Shown here in pieces: positions 38,543 through 49,458 of a DNA stretch of 64,000 nucleotides (position 1 is its first letter; every line of letters starts with the position of its first letter). Where the stretch lies: the NCBI GenBank assembly GCA_013396655.1, contig WBMV01003156.1, forward strand, positions 2,809,361 through 2,873,360. Direction: 5' to 3'. Below the pieces are notes generated by a model that was given only the letters and a program-made list of their open reading frames with translations, was not told where the DNA came from and did not search any database. A program made the position numbers and the translations under genes. Source of the DNA: Campylorhamphus procurvoides. Its lineage: Eukaryota > Chordata > Aves > Passeriformes > Dendrocolaptidae.

Positions 38543-38547
38543 GAAAC
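38543..38547 (+). repeat. Left target-site duplication of the solo LTR (GAAAC)
   Basis: GAAAC directly precedes the TG that opens the LTR and is repeated exactly after its closing CA. A five-base duplication is what retroviral integrase of avian ERVL-type elements leaves. Confidence 0.85.
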
Positions 38548-38849
38548 TGCTCTGGCTTTGGCTGAGATAAAGTGAATTTTCTTTCTAGTAGCTGGTACAG
38601 TGTTATGTTCTGGATTTGGGATGAGAATAATGTTGACAACACAGCGATGTTTTAGTTGTTGCTGAGTAGCGCTTACCCCCTCAGACTTTTATTCCTCTCT
38701 TTCCCCTTTTATCATGACTATTATTTCAACCCACAGGTATTATTTTTCTGATTGCTCTCTCCACCCCATCAGGAGATGGGGGTGTGTGTGGGAGGGGTGT
38801 ACAAGCAGCTGTGTGGTACTTAGTTGCCAGCTGTGGCTAAACCAGGACA
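38548..38849 (+). mobile_element. Solo LTR of an avian ERVL-type endogenous retrovirus
   Basis: A 302-bp sequence opens with TG and closes with CA, and lies between identical GAAAC repeats. Its 5' part (GGCTTTGGCTGAGATAAAGT, then GTAGCTGGTACAG and GATGTTTTAGTTGTTGCTGA) matches, from memory of the family, the start of the abundant avian ERVL-type LTR. So does its 3' part (TCAACCCACAGG, CTCTCTCCACCCCATC, GTGGTACTTAGTTGCC, TAAACCAGGACA). Known members are longer. Here the middle, which should carry the promoter region, is missing between about 38675 and 38690. With no internal region or second LTR, it is a solo LTR left by recombination that later suffered an internal deletion. The orientation follows the usual sense, with the processing region at the right end. 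No viral coding sequence remains. Confidence 0.9.
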
Positions 38850-38854
38850 GAAAC
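38850..38854 (+). repeat. Right target-site duplication of the solo LTR (GAAAC)
   Basis: Exact copy of the five bases at 38543-38547, immediately after the closing CA of the LTR. Confidence 0.85.
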
Positions 38855-38984
38855 AGACAATGTAGCTGCTGAAGATTAGTTTTCTTCCTGTGCATCAGCA
38901 GTACCCTTCCCAAATCAAGTGTAAAACAATAACAACCTAACATCCAGATAATTACATGCTGAAGGAAGCATATTATCCTGAGTT

Positions 38985-39033
38985 AAAAAGAAAAAAAAAA
39001 AAAGGCAAAAAAGGCAAAAACCCAAAAAAAGGG
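38985..39033 (+). repeat. A-rich tract with repeated AAAAGGC steps
   Basis: A long A-run interrupted by GGC twice and then by CCC and GGG. Low complexity. It lies 130 bases beyond the solo LTR and is not part of it. Confidence 0.75.
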
Positions 39034-42000
39034 CATTCTGGTCAGTTGTGAAAAACTCCCTGTTAATTCATGTTCTTTGGGTTTGCCAGTAACATTCTTT
39101 ACTCCCACTGTTGAGTCAATTGCAGGCCAGGCACTTTGTCTTTTTTAATTATAAAAATGCGATGAATCCATCTGAGATCCCCCAGGCTGAGCATGCAGAA
39201 CCCCCTAATGAAATTGTTTTCTAAGGAATCAGAGTAGGGTCCTCATTTGTACCTTGGACTCTGCTTCTTGAAGCTTTTATCCCTCGCTTGAGGAATCAGA
39301 GACTTGCTTAAATCTTTGTGTGTTTCAAGAGAATTGGACACATTTTTATTTGAGAAAAAATAAGTACATGCCCATGATTTAATACTGTTTATCTGTGCAG
39401 TTTTTATCTTCAGTGTTTTATTTCTTAGATATTTTAAAGTTTTTAGCTTTGTTGTCACACTACCTAAGCAGCTGAGATTATAAACTAAACTGAGTTATTT
39501 TCCCATATGACCCTATCTTGAGTTCACTAAGAAAAGATATCTACCTATGAGAAGTTGATAAAACAATCTAGAAAGCTACATTTTTGTTCCAGTTTTTAAA
39601 GGAGAGAAGGTATTTCAAATGACAGTTCAGAAAGAAGGCAGAAAAGCAGTCAAAAAAGCAGACTAGCTTGTCTCCAGACAACTTTTCACTCACAGGCAGG
39701 TATCTAGAATAGAATTTGCTGATTCAAATGCCTAACTGAAAAATTTTCCTTTTAAATCCCACCTGCTCAGGCTTAAAACAGTTTAAAATCCTAAATCCGA
39801 CTTTTTAAACTAAAGCTACATTTTCAACTTAGGTGGGAAACATAATGAGTAAACATATTTTTAGGCAGCAGTTGACAAAAAGAAAATAAAACCAGTGATT
39901 TTTTCCCCCTATACATCCTTGTCTCATATTCTACATCCTCAAAGCAGATTACTTGTCTTAACACCTCTCGAGATCCAGCTACTCATTATCTCTTGACACA
40001 TTACTAAGATAAAAAGTTGAAAAAATATCAGGTTCAATGGTATTTCAATGCACACACCTTACAGACTCATTCTAGTCTTCCAAAAGGTTGCTCTGAACTG
40101 TTCTGGTCATTCTACTGTTAAAAAGGGGTATTACAGAAACTACGACACTGCTATAGAACACAATCAAGCCAATACAAAGACTGAACAATCAGAGTTACTT
40201 TAAGTTGCCTGAAAAAATACGTCTGTTCTCTGAAAAAGCACAAATTGGAAGCAGACTTCACTGAGTTCTGCTTCTGATGGGAATACAGAGTAAGAACAGC
40301 ACTAGGGCAGAAGTAGAGCCAAGGATAATTTGAGACATTGAATTTTAAGGGTTTGTATTTTCCATAGTCTAGTTCACATAATCACTAGCTTTAATAAAAA
40401 AACCCTCACCTCATGCAAAATCCAAAACACAGTATAGTTCTTAATACTTACCTGGGAACAAACCTTGATTAATATTCACCCAATGCAGATTAAACACAGG
40501 GGGTAGGGGAGAATGTCTTCAAAAGGAAGTGAAAAGTGAGGAGCACATGCTTTTTTTTTTCCCCAGAATCAACTCAGAGAAAATAGAAATTACTAACTAA
40601 ACCACTGTAGTTAATTCTTTATCCCTATGAATGACCAAAGTTTCCACAAACCCCAAAAACTCTTTCTGGCTTATTTCTTTAACTGGGAGAAGCCCAAGAC
40701 CAAACAGTAGAAAAAACACCCACAACGCCAGGCACGCCAAGCTACAACCACTGGCAACTACATGTTTGCTCCCATCAGCAAACAAACCTTTACTTAGCTC
40801 TGCCGTGCTTCCCAGCACCCTGGAATACAGGGAAAATTAGGCTTGCTCCTGGCTATTACTGCCGAGAAACTGGGCACTGTGAAATAGCAGCTGAGAGAGA
40901 AGCACCTCTCCTTCCCTTGATAACAACAGATGCAATGCCAACTCTTCGCCCAGCTCTGCCCACCTCCCTTTCTCAGTCGCTTATCACCCAAGCCATGAGT
41001 GTCACTTTTTCCTAGACAGCTCTGAAGTTTTGAGACACCTTAAAGGACAGTAAGCAGGAGTAGGGACACCGGGGCCACAGAATTAGAAGCTATGAAAGTT
41101 ATTGTGATTCTTATGTTCATGATGCACTGATTACCCATCTAATAACAGTTTAGCTATACATAGCACAAGGCTTGGAGAACGAAGCTGGTTAAGATCTGGA
41201 ACAGATGCCTCAGCCACCAGTGACCCTCAGCTCAGCTCCCACTCACATGGAGTGGGTACCAGGAGGGCTTGCTGGTGTGTCTGGCTACAAAAATCACAGG
41301 ACAGCATCAGCAGACCGGGGACAACGTGGTATCATAATATGCACAGTGTAGACTGTGGTATGGAAATAGAGCAAATCCCTAACCTCAGCTCATCCCTGGT
41401 CATGATTTTCTCTAACACTTACCCACTACAGGAACTTGACAGTGTTAAAAGTGAAAGGGAACAGTTTATGAAGTCTTTTGTTCTTTCATCCTTAATCTGG
41501 CACCTGCTGACAAGTAGTCAATTCTTTAGGGCACCTCAGGAACGTCATCCAGCTCATACAAAGAGATATCTGAAAATTTTTAGGAGTCTTTAAGAAACCT
41601 AAAAACAAATCCAGAGACCATTAAATAAAATACTACCAAAACATAAATAAATAATCACTGAAATTAAAGAAAGAACCCAGAAATTATTCCTACTTGTATC
41701 ACAGCTGGTTGAGTCATTACAACGCAGCTGGTGGCTGAGAGGTGTGCCAACATCAATTTATCAATCTCCGTATTAATATAGGCTGTAGGTCTTCTGACTT
41801 GGATTTCCTGTGCCTTAATAAAGGGGTTTCAAGCTGCCTTCCACTTAGCAAATTGGCAACCAAATGGCTTTACTGACATTATGATCTACCTTCTGACCAT
41901 CTACATCACCTGCAGTTGTTTTGATCCTACTGAAAAAGATCAGCTGAGATTTTGATATGGAGTTTTGTGTGAGAATGTTGGTGAGCAGGAGTTGGCAAGA

Positions 42001-43711
42001 GCCACCTCTTGTGTGTTCACATGCGCAACAAAACAATTCACAACTTGCTGTTCCTTACCAGGGAAGGGATGACTGAACACCCCAAAACACCCAGTAGAAC
42101 AAGCCACAATACCTGAGAGCTGTGACACCTACAAACATCCCAGTCCAAGACATGCACAGGGGCAAATGTCATTTTGCTCAAGTAATGTTTATTCCTGCAC
42201 CTTTATTTTCAAAGTGCAGGCCATATCAAGAGTCTTGAAGGAAAAATAAGAAAATAACAGAAGTCTTTGCAAGATAAGAAAAATCAGAAAGTACTTTTGG
42301 AAAAGCAGCACAATGCTACATGCTTTAGAGTCTATTCAAATTGTTGGTAAGCATTGCAGTTGTAGCTTTTATAAAGGCCACTAACAGCAACTGGAAGAAC
42401 AGTGGGAAAGCTGAAAAGCAAGACACAGAAAGCAATGCAGCTAACAAGTGATTCTTGATGTACAGCACTTCTTAAAGTTTAACACAAGGTGTAGATCCTG
42501 GAGAATACTCTTTTAACAAGAAAGGCAAGGCAAGCACCACAGATGTTCTGTACCTATGGAGGCCCTTCTGCTTTCCTATTGACTAATGCAACTCTGCGGT
42601 GCACGTTAAGCACTATAAAACACTGCAGTCAACCTGTATGATTCTAACATAATTCGATTACGGAGTACTTTATGGGAAGACACATCAATAATATATTGTT
42701 ATAGATCTGGTATTTCTTAGAGTGGCTTATTTTCAGACTGCTGATGTCTCAGGTCTGCTGTAAGACTACATATGAGAGGAGAGTTTTGGAAGTAGCAAGG
42801 GTGATCTTTGATGCTTCAAGAAAAGAGTTCATGTTTCAGCTGCTGTTCCCTGTAAAATATGTTCCTGCTTTATAATATCTATCTCAGAGCTGTAAATGAC
42901 CAAATACAACTCAGCAGGCCAAACAGTCTTTAGGATGAAAACTTCCACTTTCAAACCAATTATCCTTTCATTTCTTTGCTGTGGTTTGGGTACTCATCCC
43001 TGACTGAGAAATACATACAAGGGACGCTTTCTCTCTGCTGCTCAAAGTTGTTTTCTTCTATATGAACCTGTCAAAACCTAGCAACACAGATACCGCAAAT
43101 CAGTTTCCACTCTGTGTAGGTGGAATCATTCTCACAAACATCTAATTTCTAGGTGCAGTGCCACAGGCAGACTATTTTGGACCAAACCGCTGAAACAAAA
43201 TGAAAAACATATAGTTACAGAACCAAGTTGGCTTCACCAGTGGCAGAGGATCTACTATTTCTGCCTCAGGCTCATTCAACATTAGGCAAAACTCAGCTGG
43301 CAGGCAGTCAGATGGCATGGTTGAGACATTAATTTACTAGTAGAAAGGAACTTGCTGCACACTGCTTTCTTGCAGTTGTCTCTGTGATAATTGCACCAGA
43401 AAAACGGTTTGTATTTGCATTATTTTTTAATGATTCCAGTTCTTACATATCCAATTTTCTTGCTATTTTATCTAAGGCAAAGGTATTACTGTGTAGGTAA
43501 TAGGATCCATTGATGGATCCATGTTATATTTCTGGTTCTCCTAAAGATTTTGCATGGCCTTTGGCAAGTCAATTTACCTTCTCATCTATAAGGAAAGTAG
43601 TAACAGCACAGTAGCTCCCAAAGGTGTTCTGTGTTGCCCTAACTTCTGAATAGAAAGTGCTTCATAAATACTAACATCCGCCAATGAAAATGCATAAAAT
43701 ATCAGAACTTA
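39034..43711. other. Unannotated A+T-rich DNA
   Basis: No gene or repeat family is recognised. It holds a splice-bounded minus-strand candidate exon at 40452-40516, a GC-richer patch at about 40680-40990, and the palindrome at 43503-43520. A 113-codon plus frame at 41252-41593 has no recognisable motif. Confidence 0.5.
43503..43520. repeat. Perfect 8-bp inverted repeat GGATCCAT/ATGGATCC
   Basis: GGATCCAT and ATGGATCC face each other with TG between them. No function is known for it here. Confidence 0.6.
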
Positions 43712-43974
43712 ATGATGCAAATGGATCTTATTCAGGATGCGGAAGATGAGCTAGCTCAACTTCTGCAGAAAGCCACAAGAGAGGGGCGAAGGAGCCACTT
43801 CCCAGCCAGGGGATCTGCACAGGGTCCTGAGCCCCAAACAGTGGGTACAATGCCTTTCTCGTCACTGAGGCACCGACACTAAAGAGGTGGGTGGACAACA
43901 TCAAGGATGAATGTAAATGCTCTGAAGACAGCAAGGAGGGCATGACCACCTTCTATGAGAGATAGCAGAGCTGG
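43712..43974 (+). pseudogene. Possible decayed coding remnant, unrecognised
   Basis: A GC-richer block stands out from its A+T-rich flanks. In one plus frame an ATG at 43712 opens 56 codons with an acidic, Leu- and Gln-rich start (QDAEDELAQLLQKATREG) ending at the stop 43880-43882. In a second plus frame, 43831-43974 is open and continues with a charged, Trp- and Cys-containing stretch (RWVDNIKDECKCSEDSKEG) to a TAG. The two frames together look like one coding sequence broken by a frameshift near 43830-43880. I cannot name the parent. It could be an old retrocopy, a retroelement piece or chance. An acceptor-like TTATTCAG precedes 43736. Confidence 0.25.
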
Positions 43975-46900
43975 TGTTTTGCTCTTAACCGGACAAAACT
44001 ACTCTTTGCTACACTGGACTGAAGAACCGACAGATTAAGAAGATTAACAGAAAGTTGGGTATTTGTTATCCTGACTGGCTGTTCTCTGATGAATTTCATT
44101 AACTGGCCACTGAGTGAAACCCAAAATTCAATCCCCCATTCTCAGCAAGATGACATGAATAAACCAAGCTGGAGAATGACTAGTGTTTCGACAGAGACAT
44201 AATGCTGTGATCCAAAACCTACACTTGAAGTCTGGTGGTTAAGGATGGATAATTATTGAGTAGAGCTTTTAATGCTTTCCTTCAGACTGACAGTTTGAAG
44301 CCAAAGCTCCCTGTCTCCTAGTGCTAGTAATCACATGGCAAACAATTACAATCTATCACTAAATCTAGCTAAAAACACCATAGATATGAGCTGTATATTG
44401 AATTTAAGTAGATATTAAAATATATTGGCAATAGATATTGAAATATTTACGAATACTCTGAATTTATCTTTTTTGCTTTTTATGGTTCCTTTTGCATCCT
44501 ACTGTTTTCTGACTACTATAGTCTAGTAATTATGTTCAGTGCTAACAAGTATATACTCACTACAATCCAAAGTACACAAAGTAATTATTTTACAAGAGGA
44601 AAAGCATTCAATTTTTTAAAATAAACATGAAAATGACCTCATGCAAAGCATATAGAAGAAATTCAATTTTCTGTCATTTGGCAAGGACAGTGTGTGCTAC
44701 CATCTTCATATTCATCCTTGATATGCCATCTTGACAATGATCCTCACTGTCAGTGGCACAGACTTGAGGGCACAGTCTTTATTTCACACCGCTCATGTTG
44801 ATAAGTAATTAGTTGTGAACAGCAAAACCTTTCCTACAAAATAAAATTAAGCAAAACTATCTCAATAGGAACAGCACTGCGATGATACACATGCATACAA
44901 CAGGTCTCAGTTACCATGCTTTAATACAGTAGATCATTTTCAAGCTCTTAAATGCCTTGTTTTGTTTACAACTGTATTACAAATAGATGACTTCTATAAG
45001 ATAGTGAAATGGAAGACTAAAAAACAAATACGGTACAACAAGGCTAACCATATCTGCGGCCCTGCCAGTGCTGCTGAATCAGTCACAATCAAGCTTATTT
45101 AGCAACATCCAATTAGAATTCACTGTATTGTGGATTCTCAGCTTAAATTAAAATGAATCATACATTAGGTGCTATTATCTATTAATTTCTCCAATAAAAT
45201 CCAAACATTAAAAAGTGTTATGAACATATTCGAAATTGAGCTCACAGTTCCTCTGAATTAAAAAGCAGAAAAACATTGAGATGTTTTCCAGAATTAAAAC
45301 AAATATCTGAAGCCCAGAAGTTAAAGGAAAAACCACAGTATTTTAAAAGCTCTTTCCTGTTATCACGATTTATTTGACATTAATTCCATTTGTATTTTGC
45401 AGAAGGCAACACTACACCTACAGTCATTCCAGGGCAGAGAAGGCAGCAAGGAAAGGGGTCATAAGAAGGTGTGAAATCAAGCTTAGGAGGGGAAAAAAAC
45501 CAAATTACAAGACTAAGAAGAGTAATGTTTTATTAGAGGCAATAGGCGGGGTTGGGAGGGGAGCAAGCAAGGAGGTTACAACACCCATTGCAATCTCATC
45601 TGTCACAGAGCTGCTGTGCTGCACGACTGCTAAGGCTTGCTATTTGTTTCCTCATGACATTTTCCTTCATGTCAATAAGTAGGCCAGTTATACAGTTAGT
45701 GGATATAAAGGCATTAACTCCAGTAGGGAACTTTATTTCATCCTTCTTTCAGTCATTTTCTCTGTGGCTGAGATTAGACTCCAGAGGTGCAGTAATGGGC
45801 AATTGGGAGGGAGGGAGTACAAAACAGCCATCACAGGGAGAATTCCATAGATAAGCCATCACAAATTTCAGCTGGTTGTACACTGCATCACAACCTACTG
45901 CTCCACATAGATTTTGCTCCTGATTATAACTGATTTAAAGGGAGTAACAAACTACAGTGATATAAAGCACTTTCTGAAAGAAAAACCAATTGCAACACAC
46001 CTCACAGCGTTTAGAACACACCACCAGCCTCTGAAGGGAAAGATATACTGCGGGTGGGATCACAGTCCAGAGGAAAAACCCAGTTTCACAGATTTTATAG
46101 ACCAAAAAGGGCTTCTGCAAACTAATTCAAAGAGAACCTGTACAGAGACTTAGGACAAAAGCAGTCTTTGGAACTTTCACAGTTTACTAATTCCCTTTAA
46201 CAGTATTTTAAACTCTGCTCTTGTGTCTACCTCTGCAATCCAGTACTGCCCATGCAAAAATCAGAGGCAGAGGGGCAGAACCTGCAACTGTGATTAGGAG
46301 AATCTCATAGTTGCACATAACCACACACTTCAAAGCAGAAATGCATAATCCAGATATGAAATGCAAGCGAAAAGGCAGCCACCAGCAGCCAGCCTGAGAG
46401 CAAGTGCCATCATTCAGGGCAAGCAGAGCAGATCAACAAGCTACCACATATGAAAGTGCATATAGGTAGCATTAAAGAAGAGGGGGAGCAAGCAGGGATT
46501 TGAGAGGAGAATTTACAGCCCAGATGGTAAATCAGAAGGAATGCCCCATCAGTCTTCTGTGAGTCAGAAAGGTTTGGGGAAAGGAGCATTTGAGAAAGCA
46601 GGTTTACAGAAAGACATAGAAGATGTGAACGTTGAAAAAGCAGCTCCTTACCCAAATTTATAGCCTAGAGAATTTCAATAGGTTGGAAATTACATTCCTG
46701 ATGAGAGACTCGATCGTGCACAATTATATGCAAGACTGAGAGTCACAATGCATAAATACCCCTGTGCATGTCCACTAACTTATATGTGCCCCACTGAGTT
46801 TGAAGATTTAAAATACTCTGCTGCAAAGCTTATAAGGTCTACAATGCTAGTAGTGCTTCAGAAAGAACAAGCATGCAGACAATTATGTATCTATTATCCA

Positions 46901-49413
46901 ATCATTTTATAGAATAAAGTCTCCTTCTTAGATAAGCACCTTCCAGTCTTGTCATTTTATAAAATATATGCATCTGCTTTGAATAGATATTTAATGAAGG
47001 TACTCCTTGTAAAAGAATATCTGTTTATGTTTACAACACATTAAATATTTAAACAGCTTGTTATGAAAAATCACTTAAAGATATATTTCTAAAGATGAAT
47101 AGATTTTTCCATATCTTTTCTTCTTAACCTCTTCCAGCAAGAGCTATTAAACTTGAACTGCTTGCACTGCTGTGCTAGAGTACATGTCTTGTAAGGGAAT
47201 GCAGATAGGTCAATAATGTAGCTGAAAACCACAAAATTGTACAGCAGACCCCAGACTGGGAAATTCCCCTTCCCTATACTATTAATCTTTATGCCTACAC
47301 AACCTCCAGACAACTTAGGCTACAGCTGGTCTTCAATCAAAATCTGAACTGCACTAACAGGCCTGTAGGTAGGAAAGGGCTCCATCTCATCACTGCCAGA
47401 AGTCAGGCTATCTGGGATTACTGTACAACCAACTGGGGTTTAAATTTAGGTAAAAAAATTACAATAATATGAATTTCCAAGTAAAATAAATAATAATAAA
47501 AAAGAGACAACAAAAATTTGACCTATTATATAAAAGAGTGATTTTGTGATTCTTACCAGCATGGAGTCCTACTGCATTTCCAGTCAATCCTTATGGATGC
47601 AGAAGCAGAATCTCACCAGTGTTCTTTGCATGTGCCTTTAGTAGCTTCCATCAGAAAACAGACAAGCCCACAAGGTGCTTAAGCTCATCGCTTCCAACAC
47701 CACTGAACTAAAAGAGGTTTTTGTTGTGTATAAAAAGCTGGTTTGACCAGGTTAACTACCTCATTGTAGTTCTGACCATTAAAACTGGCAAATAATTGTT
47801 CAAGTCTCATGCAAAGACTGAATATATTCAAAAGCTGCAACAAAGAAAAGTTCAAAAGCTTCAGTACATTGCCCAAAACACACTCCAAAGCTTTAAACAC
47901 ATAAGCCATTTGACACAGTCCAAGGGTCTCAGAGCTCGTGCTTTAAAGGAATGGGCTTCCAAAGCTTCAGTCATGGTATGCTCTCATCTTAATATTTAGC
48001 ACACAAATCTCGACAAGACAATATAACAGTAAACATAAGCCTTAAAAAGTCTTCTCCTCTAATTGTATTACTTCCAAGCTTCAATTAAGATAAATATAGT
48101 GTCACTTACTGAAGCAGCATTTGTGAAACATCAGCCCTTTACGATCTCAAAAAGGCCAGTTACTCCTCAGGAGGCCAACCACAATTGACCTACATTGTTT
48201 ATTTCTAAACTTAAGAAGCTCAGCAGGTCACTATTTTCCACAGTGTTTTCACTCTGCAAAACTTACATTTCCATTTTTTATACCACTGGAGAATTATTAT
48301 CAGAAGTGTGTTAGTTTTCTTCTGGTAAGAACTATCTTTCAAAGCCATGGGGACCCTACTTTCAATGCTATCCAGTTATTTACATGATTTTCACCTATTT
48401 TAAACTTCTCTCACTACTAGACAGGAGTTTATTATCATCAAACTAGATATATCCATTAGTCAGAGTGCCTTTTCAAGTAGCTGTCCACATTCTGAAATAC
48501 GAATTATAGGACTAAGGCTTAGAATTTGTTTTATTCAAGATTTCTGCATTATATGTAGCTATAGCTAGAAAACAGACAAAGGATTTAGCAATACAGAGGA
48601 GATTTCATATTTCAGAACTATAGACACAAACACAGAAAAATGACCAAACTTCTAATCCACATCCTTTACCACACAACCTTCTCCCCAAACAATGCATTAC
48701 TTGAATACTAAACTCTTCCAAGGCTACAGCGAGTTCATAACACCTACCACTAATTGGTTATATAAACATTTAAGTAGGATTAGTATCATAATCTGCTGTC
48801 AAACTTGACAGCAGGAGATGTGACTCTGCAAATAAAATACTCATTTACAAAGACTTCTTTAAACCAAGGTGGTTTATTTTCAAGTTTTTGTACAATCAAA
48901 TTACAGCTCCATACTTCTCTGTTGAATATTGAGACAGTTTAGGCTAACATCCACTGCTGCAGTACTATCTGCACAATTTCCCCCCTTCTTTTTGTGAAGG
49001 GTCAGATTGAGGATCCAATAAGTTGGTGTATTCTCTGTGTTATACAGAAATCCATGATGCTACAATACCACATCTAACACGTGTACTTTGGAATTTTTCA
49101 ACATGTTTTTCCAGCTTTTTTGGTCACTTGACTAAAGTGCACTTGCATTCTTGGAAAATATTCACTTTTTTGTTCCTGAGAACTACAGATTCCAAAACCC
49201 TTACTCTGCTCCTTCATACAGCTTCGTTGAAATCATGAATATGTTGCCTGATGAAGAGCAAGTCCAGGACACTTCTGGGTAGACAGGATATAGACTTGTG
49301 CAGGTCCACTTGTGTTCTTCAACCAAGATTGCTCCTTTCAGCCCAGTCCACCTTTCTTACAAAAAGGGTAACCAACTACTCACATTTGCTACAGTATTTT
49401 TAGCATGTCATTT
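43975..49413. other. Unannotated A+T-rich DNA
   Basis: No gene or repeat family is recognised over about 5.4 kb. A GC-richer patch at about 45540-45620 has overlapping plus frames (45374-45854) without known domains. An AAT simple repeat lies near 47484-47502. The 22-bp palindrome at 48793-48814 lies here. Confidence 0.5.
48793..48814. promoter_or_regulatory. Perfect palindrome with paired TGACAG sites
   Basis: CTGCTGTCAA and TTGACAGCAG are exact reverse complements separated by two bases. Each arm carries TGACAG, the core bound by TALE homeodomain proteins (MEIS, PKNOX, TGIF). Two inverted copies that close together are unusual for random sequence, but occupancy is unproven. Confidence 0.35.
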
Positions 49414-49458
49414 GTCAACATGCCACCAGTCATGTTGCCATCAGTCAATATGTCACTT
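49414..49458 (+). repeat. Three diverged 15-bp tandem units
   Basis: Units start at 49414, 49429 and 49444. Each begins GTCA and has the form GTCAxxxTGxCAxCx. They are diverged from each other, so the array is old. Too short to call a minisatellite with certainty. Confidence 0.55.
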
